From: Leisingera caerulea DSM 24564
Lineage (GTDB): Bacteria; Pseudomonadota; Alphaproteobacteria; Rhodobacterales; Rhodobacteraceae
Assembly (NCBI RefSeq): GCF_000473325.1
Contig: NZ_AXBI01000001.1
Span: forward strand, 1-64,000
Length of the DNA: 64,000 bases
Direction: 5' to 3'
Made by a program: the position numbers and the translations under genes. Positions 9,706-16,897 of this stretch are shown here, one piece after another. A model generated the notes under the pieces. The model was not told the DNA's origin, ran no database searches, and saw only the letters and a program-made list of their open reading frames with translations. How positions within the stretch are numbered: the stretch's first letter is position 1; every line of letters begins with the position of its first letter.

Positions 9706-10441
9706 GACGCGTAATCTGGACAAGAGCTTCGGTGCCGTCCACGTCACCCGCGATGTATCGCTGAAATTGGAGCGGGGAGAACGCCGCGTGATCCTGGGCC
9801 CCAATGGCGCAGGCAAGACAACGCTGTTCAACCAACTGGTGGGTGAACTCACACCCGACAACGGATCGGTTCATCTCGCTGGCGAAGATGTCACCGCCTT
9901 GCCTGTTGCTAAACGCGCCCGCCGCGGCCTGTCGCGCAGCTACCAGAAGAATACTCTGTTCGACGGTCTGACGGTTGAGGAAAATCTTGGGCTTGCCGCT
10001 GCCGTGCATACCGGCAACGCGACGCAGCTTTGGGCAGATAGCCTGGCAAAGCCCGACGTTCGCGAGATCGTCGAGGAGGTGGCGGAACAGGTGAACCTGA
10101 TGCCGTTCATTCACGCCAAAGTATCTGAGATCAGCTACGGCGTGCGCCGCCAGCTCGAAGTTGGCGTCGCGCTCGCCACAAGGCCGCTTGTTCTGCTGAT
10201 GGACGAACCCACTAGCGGTGTCGGGCCAGAGATGTCGAAGGGGTTTCACGACTTGCTGAACAATCTGCCGCGTGACCTGACAATGCTCATCATCGAGCAC
10301 GACATGGACCTCGCCTTCGACGTGGCGGACACGATCACTGTGCTCAACTACGGCGAAGTTGTCTTTGACGGCTTGCCGGAGGAGGCCCGCGGGTCAAGCC
10401 TGCTAAAGGAAATCTATTTGGGGAGCTGGGAAGATGCTTGA
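9698..10441 (+). CDS. ABC transporter ATP-binding protein, LivG type
   Basis: A 247-aa ATPase. Walker A is GPNGAGKTTLFN (residues 34-45), the signature-like segment is EISYGVRRQLEVGVALAT (LSYG variant typical of LivG), Walker B is LVLLMDEPT with S following, and the switch His is in IIEHDM. It energises the Liv-type importer together with the LivF-like ATPase encoded next, with which it overlaps by eight bases. GGAGG precedes the ATG. Confidence 0.92.
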   Translation: MLETRNLDKSFGAVHVTRDVSLKLERGERRVILGPNGAGKTTLFNQLVGELTPDNGSVHLAGEDVTALPVAKRARRGLSRSYQKNTLFDGLTVEENLGLAAAVHTGNATQLWADSLAKPDVREIVEEVAEQVNLMPFIHAKVSEISYGVRRQLEVGVALATRPLVLLMDEPTSGVGPEMSKGFHDLLNNLPRDLTMLIIEHDMDLAFDVADTITVLNYGEVVFDGLPEEARGSSLLKEIYLGSWEDA

Positions 10442-11132
10442 ACTGAGGGCAATCGAATCCGGTTATGGCGAAACGCAAGTTCTCTATGGCCTTTCGCTGG
10501 AAGCGCAAAAGGGCAGGGTGCTGGCCATCCTGGGCCGCAATGGCGCAGGAAAATCCACCACGCTGAAAACCATCATGGGTCTCCTTCCGATCAAGTCCGG
10601 TGAGATCGCCTTCGAGGGTAAACCGATCGCGAGGCAACCATTCGACATCGCCAAGAGTGGTATCGCTTACGTTCCTGAAACGCGTGACATTTTCCCGTCT
10701 TTGACAGTGCGCGAAAACCTGGAGATAGCGGCTAAGCGATTTGGCGGAACCAAGACCGAATGGACGATGGAACGGGTTCTGGATCTTTTTCCCCGTCTTG
10801 GGGAGCGGATGGACAACGGCGGCACCCAACTGTCAGGCGGCGAGCAGCAAATGCTGGCGATTGCACGCGGTTTGCTGATGAATCCCCGCCTCCTGATCCT
10901 CGATGAACCGACCGAGGGCCTGGCGCCGATCATTGTGAAACTGATCCACGACAAGCTCCAGGACCTGAAGGCAGCCGGGCTTTCGATGATCATCGTGGAG
11001 CAAAACTTTGGTTTTGCAACCTCGCTTGCCGATGACGTGGTGGTGGTTGGCAAAGGCCAGGTCGTCTGGACTGGCAGTGCAGAAGAGATCAAGGCAGACG
11101 AGGACGCGCAGCATACCTGGCTTGGTGTGTAA
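10434..11132 (+). CDS. ABC transporter ATP-binding protein, LivF type
   Basis: A 232-aa ATPase with Walker A GRNGAGKSTTLKT, signature LSGGEQQMLAIARGL, Walker B LLILDEPTEGL and switch region IIVEQN. These are typical of LivF. It is the last gene of the importer operon and converges with the LysR gene 29 bases away. No strong terminator is visible in that short gap. With the previous ATPase it makes the nucleotide-binding heterodimer of the putative aromatic-acid importer. Confidence 0.92.
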   Translation: MLELRAIESGYGETQVLYGLSLEAQKGRVLAILGRNGAGKSTTLKTIMGLLPIKSGEIAFEGKPIARQPFDIAKSGIAYVPETRDIFPSLTVRENLEIAAKRFGGTKTEWTMERVLDLFPRLGERMDNGGTQLSGGEQQMLAIARGLLMNPRLLILDEPTEGLAPIIVKLIHDKLQDLKAAGLSMIIVEQNFGFATSLADDVVVVGKGQVVWTGSAEEIKADEDAQHTWLGV

Positions 11133-11161
11133 TTGGGCCGCCTGGTACACCGGCCGTCCAA

Positions 11162-12052
11162 CTAGAAAACCTTGCGGGCCACCTTTTGCGCGATGTTGAC
11201 GAAGTTCTTCACATGCAGGCCTTGCTCGTCCAGCCGGTAGTTGACAGACAGTTCGGTGCGCGCGAACTCGGGTTCGATCCTGAGGAATTTCATGCCCTTC
11301 CGCGGGGCGTTTGCAACTGACTCCGGCACGATGCAAACGCCCTCGCCGACGGCAACCAGGCCGAGTGCGGTTTGCAGATCCATGCACCAGATGCGTAGCG
11401 GCGCTTCGAAACCGGCGTCTTCGATAGCTTTTAGAACCATGTCCGCATAGCTCGGGCGGGGTTTCTCGGGATAGAGGATCAGATGATGCGTTTTCAGACG
11501 CTCAAGCTTCGCGACCGAGCGTGCCCCCGTGTCCACGATATCGGGTAGGGCCAGGATTAGCCGTTCTTCGACCAGGTGTTTCGAAAGGAACTCAGGATCC
11601 TTAAGCGTTGGGCGGGCGAAAACCGCGTCGAGTTCACGCGATACCAAAGCCCTATGCAGATCGGCATTGTTCATGGGGATAAGGCTAAGGTTCACTTCCG
11701 GGTAATTTGCCCGGTATGACCGAATGATGTTCGGAAGAATGCCAAAGGTTGCAGATCCAACGAAGCCGATGCGCAGACGTCCCTCGGCTCCCTGGCCCAA
11801 GCGGCGCACTTCCAGCTGGGTATCTTCAATCTGGGCCAAGATTGATTTCCCGCGCTCAAGCAGTCTTTCCCCTGCTTGGGTCATCGTTATCGCGCTGCGG
11901 CCGCGATTGAATAGGATCGCACCAAGCTCTTCTTCCAACTGCTTGATCTGGCGGCTGAGTGGTGGTTGCGCCATGTCGAGACGCTCAGCTGCCCGCCCAA
12001 AATGCAATTCCTCTGCCACCGCAATGAAATAGGACAGCTGTTTGAAGTTCAT
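11162..12052 (-). CDS. LysR-type regulator of the catechol/benzoate genes (CatR/CatM/BenM-like)
   Basis: A 296-aa LysR regulator. The winged helix-turn-helix is at residues 1-60 (FKQLSYFIAVAEELHFGRAA, then MAQPPLSRQIKQLEEELGA), followed by a type-2 periplasmic-like effector domain (RIGFVGSATFG). That start, and PPLSRQI, are typical of the CatR/BenM/ClcR branch, which responds to muconate or benzoate. I prefer the ATG at 12052 (MNFKQLSY) over an in-frame start 18 bases upstream. GGGGGAG lies about 9 bases before it. It sits directly downstream of the dioxygenase gene but behind a strong terminator, so it probably has its own promoter. Candidate operators are two palindromes near 13.1-13.25 kb. 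Confidence 0.85.
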   Translation of the reverse strand: MNFKQLSYFIAVAEELHFGRAAERLDMAQPPLSRQIKQLEEELGAILFNRGRSAITMTQAGERLLERGKSILAQIEDTQLEVRRLGQGAEGRLRIGFVGSATFGILPNIIRSYRANYPEVNLSLIPMNNADLHRALVSRELDAVFARPTLKDPEFLSKHLVEERLILALPDIVDTGARSVAKLERLKTHHLILYPEKPRPSYADMVLKAIEDAGFEAPLRIWCMDLQTALGLVAVGEGVCIVPESVANAPRKGMKFLRIEPEFARTELSVNYRLDEQGLHVKNFVNIAQKVARKVF

Positions 12053-12099
12053 TTTCAGGCACTCCCCCAAGTCTTCACGTTAGGCGATCCTTCCAAGTG

Positions 12100-12126
12100 A
12101 AAAAAGACCCCCGAAAATCGGGGGTC
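12100..12126 (-). terminator. Rho-independent terminator after the intradiol dioxygenase gene
   Basis: On the minus strand GACCCCCGA pairs with TCGGGGGTC (12106-12126), and six T residues follow directly (12100-12105 on the plus strand are A). It is a textbook intrinsic terminator, placed 24 bases after the stop of the dioxygenase gene and before the LysR gene. Confidence 0.9.
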
Positions 12127-12149
12127 AGTTTGGTGGGAGGTGAAGTGGT

Positions 12150-13025
12150 TTACTCGGCGGCTACGGCCTGCTCGGCGGCACCGGTCTTAAGCACAAAGTC
12201 GAACTCGAAGTGCAGATCAGTGCCCAGTTCCTTGGGGGCCGGCTTGAACTTGCCGATCAAGCTTTCTTTGACGGCAAACACGCTGTCGTTCTCCAGCCAT
12301 TCGCTGTCGGCATCGTAGATCTGGCTAATCAACGGGCGGTAACCGTCTTTGGAGATAATGAAATGCATGTGGCCAGGGCGGTTCGGGTGGTGGCCCATAA
12401 AGCGCAGCAGTTCCCCTGCGGTCTCGTCGTCGGGGATCGGGTAGGGGACAGGCCGGACGGCAACAAAGGCGTAGTGCCCGTTATCGTCAGTTTCGAACCG
12501 GCCGCGGAGGTTGTATTCGGGCTGGTCAGGATCGAGGTTCTCGTAGATGCCGTTCGGTGCATCCTCCCAGACATCGAGCGTCACACCAGGAATGCCGTTG
12601 CCGTTCTCGTCGCGGATGTAACCTTCGTAGTAGGCTGTTTCTTCGTTGTCGAAGTGCTTTTGAATGGTCGAAGCGCCCTTGGGCAGGACTGGCGGGTTTT
12701 CGCGGTAGAACGGTCCGAGCACGGTCGATTCACTCTCGTTGCCTTCGACCGGGTTGGTCATCATGTCGACCAGGACTTCGATGCCCAGGATATCGGCCAG
12801 CAGGATGAATTCCTGGCGATTGTCGTTGCAAAGCTGTCCAGCGCGGGCAAGGTAATCACAGGCGGCCAGAAATTCGTGATGCTGAAGTTTCACGTCTTTG
12901 ATGAAAGCATGCATGTGCTTGATGATACCTGTCGCGATCTCGCGTTCACGGTCGGTGATATCGCCGTGCTGGCCGAGGCTGCCGATCACAACCTCCGTAA
13001 TGTTTTCTTGGTTGACGATGCCCAT
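12150..13025 (-). CDS. catA: Intradiol ring-cleavage dioxygenase (catechol 1,2-dioxygenase role; hydroxyquinol-dioxygenase-like sequence)
   Basis: A 291-aa intradiol dioxygenase with an N-terminal dimerisation helix domain (about 1-100). The Fe(III) ligands are Y161 (NGIYENLDP), Y195 (VPYPIPDD), H219 and H221 (RPGHMHF). It cleaves catechol, or a substituted catechol, to muconate. The stretch VPYPIPDDETAGELLRFMGHH and the following IYDADSEWLENDSVFAVK look closer to the hydroxyquinol 1,2-dioxygenase branch than to Acinetobacter CatA. catB and benABCD nearby, and no maleylacetate reductase, favour catechol as the physiological substrate. GGAGGAGGAATT precedes the ATG at 13025. The symbol reflects role, not proven substrate. 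Confidence 0.85.
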   Translation of the reverse strand: MGIVNQENITEVVIGSLGQHGDITDREREIATGIIKHMHAFIKDVKLQHHEFLAACDYLARAGQLCNDNRQEFILLADILGIEVLVDMMTNPVEGNESESTVLGPFYRENPPVLPKGASTIQKHFDNEETAYYEGYIRDENGNGIPGVTLDVWEDAPNGIYENLDPDQPEYNLRGRFETDDNGHYAFVAVRPVPYPIPDDETAGELLRFMGHHPNRPGHMHFIISKDGYRPLISQIYDADSEWLENDSVFAVKESLIGKFKPAPKELGTDLHFEFDFVLKTGAAEQAVAAE

Positions 13026-13132
13026 GGATAATTCCTCCTCCTGGCTGTCTGGGGGTTCGAAAACAGGACGCTCCACCGTCCCTCGTCTGCGATCGAACTT
13101 CCCCCCAATCGCTCCTCATCCCAATGCCTGGG

Positions 13133-13152
13133 GCGGTATCGGGCAATACCGC
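13133..13152. promoter_or_regulatory. Palindrome, candidate LysR (CatR-type) operator 1
   Basis: GCGGTAT, six bases, ATACCGC: a perfect 7-bp inverted repeat 108 bases upstream of the dioxygenase start and about 160 bases before the divergent operon. Its GTAT/ATAC half-sites are the same letters used by CatM/BenM sites (ATAC-N7-GTAT) but in the opposite order. Assignment to the neighbouring LysR protein is inference. Confidence 0.45.
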
Positions 13153-13236
13153 AAACGGCTGTAGCCCTCGGAGTGTCCTTTAAATCAAGCAGTTATAAGG
13201 GCATTCAAGATGCGCCCGGCCTGAGAGTATTGCCTC

Positions 13237-13252
13237 ATACCCGGGATGGTAT
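13237..13252. promoter_or_regulatory. Palindrome, candidate LysR (CatR-type) operator 2
   Basis: ATACC, six bases, GGTAT: an inverted repeat in the CatM/BenM orientation, with an eight-base rather than seven-base spacing between ATAC and GTAT. It lies about 60 bases upstream of the operon that starts at 13314. Together with the palindrome at 13133 it suggests that one regulator controls both divergent transcripts. Confidence 0.45.
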
Positions 13253-13313
13253 GGCTTCACTGTATTGGCTCGTGGCACCAACGCTTCAGTAAATTATCGC
13301 ATGGGAGGCTGAG

Positions 13314-13694
13314 GTGATCGATACCTTCAAGCATATTCAGCAAAGCCTTGAGGCGACGCCGCACTTGCTGCGCCTCGGCTGTCTGTTTTCCGAAACGGTG
13401 CTGATCGAGATCGACGGCAGCGAGTACTACCTGTCTTTCGATAAAGGGCTCATCGTGTCCGTCGTAGAAGGTCCGAGCCGCAAGACACCCTGGCGATTTG
13501 CCCTGCGCACAGATGCCGAAGCACTGGAAAAGTTCTGGCAGGCCCGTCCCGAGCCGGGGTTTCACGACATTTTCGGGCTGGTGAAGATCGGCCGGGGCCG
13601 GATTGATGGCGACATCCTGAGCCTCGTCAAAAACCTGCGCTTCTTCAAGGAAGTGCTGACGCTGGCACGCGCAAAAAAGGAGCTGGCCGCATGA
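13314..13694 (+). CDS. Conserved hypothetical protein in catechol operon (possible SCP2-like fold)
   Basis: A 126-aa soluble protein without a signal peptide that I do not confidently recognise. The order of a hydrophobic strand (VLIEIDG), YYLSFDKGLIVSVVEG, a WRFALRTDAEALEKFW segment, a FHDIFGL segment and IDGDILSLVKNLRFFKEVL resembles SCP2/sterol-carrier-like lipid-binding domains, with low certainty. The GTG start has GGGAGG about 8 bases upstream. Its stop overlaps the alpha/beta hydrolase start by four bases (ATGA), so it is translationally coupled to that enzyme. No catC (muconolactone isomerase) is visible nearby. This protein does not resemble CatC, although it occupies a place where one might expect that step. 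Confidence 0.7.
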   Translation: MIDTFKHIQQSLEATPHLLRLGCLFSETVLIEIDGSEYYLSFDKGLIVSVVEGPSRKTPWRFALRTDAEALEKFWQARPEPGFHDIFGLVKIGRGRIDGDILSLVKNLRFFKEVLTLARAKKELAA

Positions 13695-14548
13695 GTATCG
13701 AACCGATCACCGGCCGCTATGTCACCGTCACCGTGGGCGGCGCGCCCCGCCGGATCTATTTCGAGGAAGCAGGGCAGGGCCGTCCGGTCATCTGTCTGCA
13801 CACCGCCGGGGCTGATACCCGCCAGTGGCGTCATCTGATGAACGACACAGAGATCACCGCTTCGAACCGCCTGATCGCTTTTGACATGCCATGGCACGGA
13901 AAATCGCTGCCGCCTGAAGGCTTTGAGACCCAGGAATACCTGCTGACCACCGAAGCCTATATCGAGACCGTTCTCGCGGTCATCGACGGTCTTGGGCTGG
14001 AATGCCCGGTTCTGGCTGGCTGCTCTATGGGCGGGCGCATCGCGCTGCAACTCGCGGCTTTGCATCCCGAGAAATTCAGCGGTTTTATCGCAATAGAAGC
14101 CTCTGATTTCCAGCCCGCCTGGTATGATATCGACTGGTTCCACCGCCCGGATGCCCATGGCGGCGAGATGGGCGCAGCGCTTGTTTCGGCCAACATTTCC
14201 CCCTTCGCGCCAAATGCCGAGCGCTGGAACACATTGTGGATGTTCATGCAAAGTGGTCCCGGCGTTTTCCGTGGCGATCTGAGTTTTTACACAAAGGACG
14301 ACAGCCTGATCCCGCGTTTGCCGACGATCGCTACGGCAAATACCCCTGTTCACATCATCGTCGGGGCTTACGACCTGACATGCACACCCGAGGATGCCGA
14401 GCGGACAGCCAAGGCGATCCCTGGCGCGACGCTCGCTGTGATGGACAAGCTCGGACATTTCCCGATGAGCGAACACCCGGACGGGTTCCGTCCCTTCTTC
14501 GTCGAAGCTCTTGGGAAAATGCCCAAACCAGCTGCGAAGGCGGCCTGA
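13691..14548 (+). CDS. Alpha/beta hydrolase, candidate 3-oxoadipate enol-lactonase
   Basis: A 285-aa alpha/beta-hydrolase. The oxyanion segment is LHTAGAD, the nucleophile S112 is in GCSMGG, the acid Asp is in GAYDLT near residue 236, and the catalytic His is in LGHFPMSEHP near residue 262. In a catechol operon the expected job is hydrolysis of 3-oxoadipate enol-lactone (CatD/PcaD role). The sequence does not by itself prove this, and MhpC-like C-C hydrolases share the fold. It overlaps the previous gene by four bases and is followed by a very small gene after 28 bases. Confidence 0.82.
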   Translation: MSIEPITGRYVTVTVGGAPRRIYFEEAGQGRPVICLHTAGADTRQWRHLMNDTEITASNRLIAFDMPWHGKSLPPEGFETQEYLLTTEAYIETVLAVIDGLGLECPVLAGCSMGGRIALQLAALHPEKFSGFIAIEASDFQPAWYDIDWFHRPDAHGGEMGAALVSANISPFAPNAERWNTLWMFMQSGPGVFRGDLSFYTKDDSLIPRLPTIATANTPVHIIVGAYDLTCTPEDAERTAKAIPGATLAVMDKLGHFPMSEHPDGFRPFFVEALGKMPKPAAKAA

Positions 14549-14576
14549 CACTCAAATCAGCACGGGAGGAGGAGCC

Positions 14577-14729
14577 ATGTGCAAGAATGCCGACAACCCC
14601 TGTCCAGGATGCAAGAAGCACAAAAAGGCAGAGGCCGCATGGATGTTCTTCACCGACGAAGAACGCGCCGCCATCGAGAGTATGAGGCAGGCCGGCAAGG
14701 CCTCCGCATCGCGCAAGGCACGCTCCTGA
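14577..14729 (+). CDS. Small Cys-containing protein (50 aa) in the catechol operon
   Basis: A 50-aa protein starting MCKNADNPCPGCKKHKK, with Cys at 2, 9 and 12 (one CxxC) and a basic C-terminus. AGGAGGAG sits about 6 bases before the ATG at 14577, a strong reason to believe it is translated. Three Cys and a nearby His could bind a metal or cluster, but no family is recognised. It lies between the hydrolase and BKACE genes, in the same direction, and probably shares their mRNA. Confidence 0.65.
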   Translation: MCKNADNPCPGCKKHKKAEAAWMFFTDEERAAIESMRQAGKASASRKARS

Positions 14730-14787
14730 ACGGATCCAAACCTGACGTGCCGCATTTCCCGTGACGCGGCAAAACCGGAACAAAACA

Positions 14788-15675
14788 ATGACAAACCCCT
14801 GCATCATCTGCGTGGCGATTACCGGCAGCCTGCCGACCAAAGCCAACAATCCGGCTGTTCCAATCATCGTATCGGAGCAGGTGGAATCGACCCACGAAGC
14901 CTTTGAGGCGGGTGCCACCATCGTTCATGCGCATGTGCGCAATGAGGATGAGACGCCCTCATCGGACCCTGAGAAATTCGCGGCCCTGAAGGAAGGTATC
15001 GAGAAACACTGCCCGGGCATGATCATCCAGTTCTCGACCGGCGGGCGGTCGGGTGCGGGCAAGACACGCGGCGGGATGCTGCCCTTGCGGCCTGACATGG
15101 CGTCGCTTTCGGTCGGGTCGAACAATTTCCCAACCCGTGTCTACGAGAATCCGCCGGATCTGGTGGCCTGGCTGGCTTCGGAAATGCTGGCCTACGACGT
15201 CAAGCCAGAGATCGAAGCGTTCGATCTTAGTCACATCCTGAAAGCCAGACAGATGGCCGATGAAGGCCAGCTTGCGGGCACACCCTACATTCAGTTCGTG
15301 ATGGGGGTGAAGAACGCCATGCCGGTCGATCGGGATGTGTTTGACTACTACATCCGCACCGTTCACCGTCTTTTCGGTGACGATGCGCCATGGTGCGCGG
15401 CCGGCATCGGGGCCAATCAGCTCACGCTGAATGAATGGGCGATTGCTGCGGGCGGGCACGCGCGTACAGGGCTTGAGGACAATGTCCGCCTCGACCGGAA
15501 CACGCTGGCCCCCTCCAATGCCGCTCTGGTTCGACGAACCGCGGAAATTTGCGCAAAGAACAACCGCCCCGTCGCGACCTGGCAGGAAGCGCGGCGCATC
15601 CTCGGGCTTCGCCTGCCCACCGACAGCATGAACCGGGGTGAGACCGAAAATACTGCGGTGGCCACAATTGTCTGA
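14788..15675 (+). CDS. Beta-keto acid cleavage enzyme (BKACE, DUF849 family)
   Basis: A 295-aa TIM-barrel enzyme of the BKACE family. Members condense a beta-keto acid with acetyl-CoA to give acetoacetate plus an acyl-CoA. The zinc-binding HxH is at H47/H49 (VHAHVRNEDE). FSTGGRSGAG, SLSVGSNNFP, FVMGVKNAMP and the late GGHARTGLEDN with its Glu are family segments. In this operon the obvious substrate is 3-oxoadipate, which would yield succinyl-CoA and acetoacetate and would bypass PcaIJ and PcaF. That substrate is inference. I chose the ATG at 14788; an in-frame GTG at 14761 is possible. The ribosome binding site is weak (GGAA). Confidence 0.85.
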   Translation: MTNPCIICVAITGSLPTKANNPAVPIIVSEQVESTHEAFEAGATIVHAHVRNEDETPSSDPEKFAALKEGIEKHCPGMIIQFSTGGRSGAGKTRGGMLPLRPDMASLSVGSNNFPTRVYENPPDLVAWLASEMLAYDVKPEIEAFDLSHILKARQMADEGQLAGTPYIQFVMGVKNAMPVDRDVFDYYIRTVHRLFGDDAPWCAAGIGANQLTLNEWAIAAGGHARTGLEDNVRLDRNTLAPSNAALVRRTAEICAKNNRPVATWQEARRILGLRLPTDSMNRGETENTAVATIV

Positions 15676-16876
15676 TACGGCTGGATACCAGCGACTGCGC
15701 CTGGGGGACATTTCCGGCTCCGCTGTCGGGGCCGGTTTCCTTGCAGTCCTTGTATCTTATTCCGGTCCTCTGCTGATCTATCTCAGTGCTGCCGAGGCCA
15801 TGGAAATTTCCCGGTCAGCATTCACATCTTGGGTCTTCGCAATCTCGATCGCGGCAGGCCTGTCGAGCATCGTCCTCAGCCTGTGGTTCCGTGCCCCTGT
15901 CGCTATGGCCTGGTCCGCGCCTGGAACCGTGCTTCTGATCGGGTTCGGTCCTACTCTGCCTGCTGCTGAGATGGCGGGGGCCTACATTGCCGTCGCGGCG
16001 GCTTTGATCCTCATCGGTATTTCCGGCCTGTTCGATCGGCTCGTGAAAGTTCTTCCTCCCGCCGTAACAAACGGCATGATGGCGGGTATCCTGTTCGGTT
16101 TCGGCCTCAAGGCTGCAGGCGGGCTGGCCACAGATCCGGTGGTGGTCTCCGTTCTCATCGCAGCCTTCGCAATTTGCACCGCCACCGTGCCGCGCTATGC
16201 CGTGCTCGCCTTGCTGGGGCTGGCTCTTATGCTCACCTCCATCGCTTATGAAACATCGATCACATCGGTGAGCTTGTCGATGGCGCAGCCGCAAGCAATA
16301 GTGCCACAATTCTCGACGTCTGCGATGCTCAGTCTTGCAGTGCCGTTGCTAATAACGACTCTCAGCGGGCAATTTCTGCCAGGAATGGCGGTTCTGAGGG
16401 CCAACGGCTACGCGGTCTCGGCCAATCCGATCATGATCTTTGGAGGACTTGCCTCCGCGGGCGCCGCGGTGTTCGGTGGAATCAGCACCGCGCTTGCGTC
16501 AATCACGGCAGCTTTCTGCGCAGGGCCAGACAGTCACGAAAACCCGGAGCGCCGCTACATTGCGGGTGTTGCCTGCGGATTGTTCTTCTGCCTCGGCGGG
16601 CTCTTTGCCGGGAGCATCGTCGACATCCTGATCATGCTGCCATCCTCCGTCATCGCACTGCTGGCGGGGTTGGCGCTGCTGCAACCGATCCTGAAATTTA
16701 CCGCCGCAATGATGGCGTCCGAAGATGCCCAGGCTGGGCTGCTCACCTTCATTTTCACCGCATCCGGCGTGTCGCTCTTCGGGATCGGCGCGGCATTCTG
16801 GGGAGTCGTGGCGGGCATCGTGTTTCATTTCCTGACGCGGTTTGGCCGCTGGATGATGGACCGGCTGGCGGCGTGA
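15668..16876 (+). CDS. benE: Benzoate/H+ symporter, BenE family
   Basis: A membrane protein of about 402 aa with 11-12 hydrophobic helices, of the BenE benzoate transporter family. Recognisable segments are VAMAWSAPGTVLL, LPPAVTNGMMAGILFGFGL, FLPGMAVLRANGY and ISTALASITAAFCAGPDSHE. A TTG start at 15668 is preferred because it overlaps the BKACE stop by only eight bases. A GTG at 15638 would extend it by ten residues. It gives the cell a second benzoate uptake route besides the Liv-type importer. It ends 21 bases from the convergent AEC carrier gene. Confidence 0.88.
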   Translation: MSDTAGYQRLRLGDISGSAVGAGFLAVLVSYSGPLLIYLSAAEAMEISRSAFTSWVFAISIAAGLSSIVLSLWFRAPVAMAWSAPGTVLLIGFGPTLPAAEMAGAYIAVAAALILIGISGLFDRLVKVLPPAVTNGMMAGILFGFGLKAAGGLATDPVVVSVLIAAFAICTATVPRYAVLALLGLALMLTSIAYETSITSVSLSMAQPQAIVPQFSTSAMLSLAVPLLITTLSGQFLPGMAVLRANGYAVSANPIMIFGGLASAGAAVFGGISTALASITAAFCAGPDSHENPERRYIAGVACGLFFCLGGLFAGSIVDILIMLPSSVIALLAGLALLQPILKFTAAMMASEDAQAGLLTFIFTASGVSLFGIGAAFWGVVAGIVFHFLTRFGRWMMDRLAA

Positions 16877-16897
16877 GCGGCCCCTTTGCTTGCGGTT

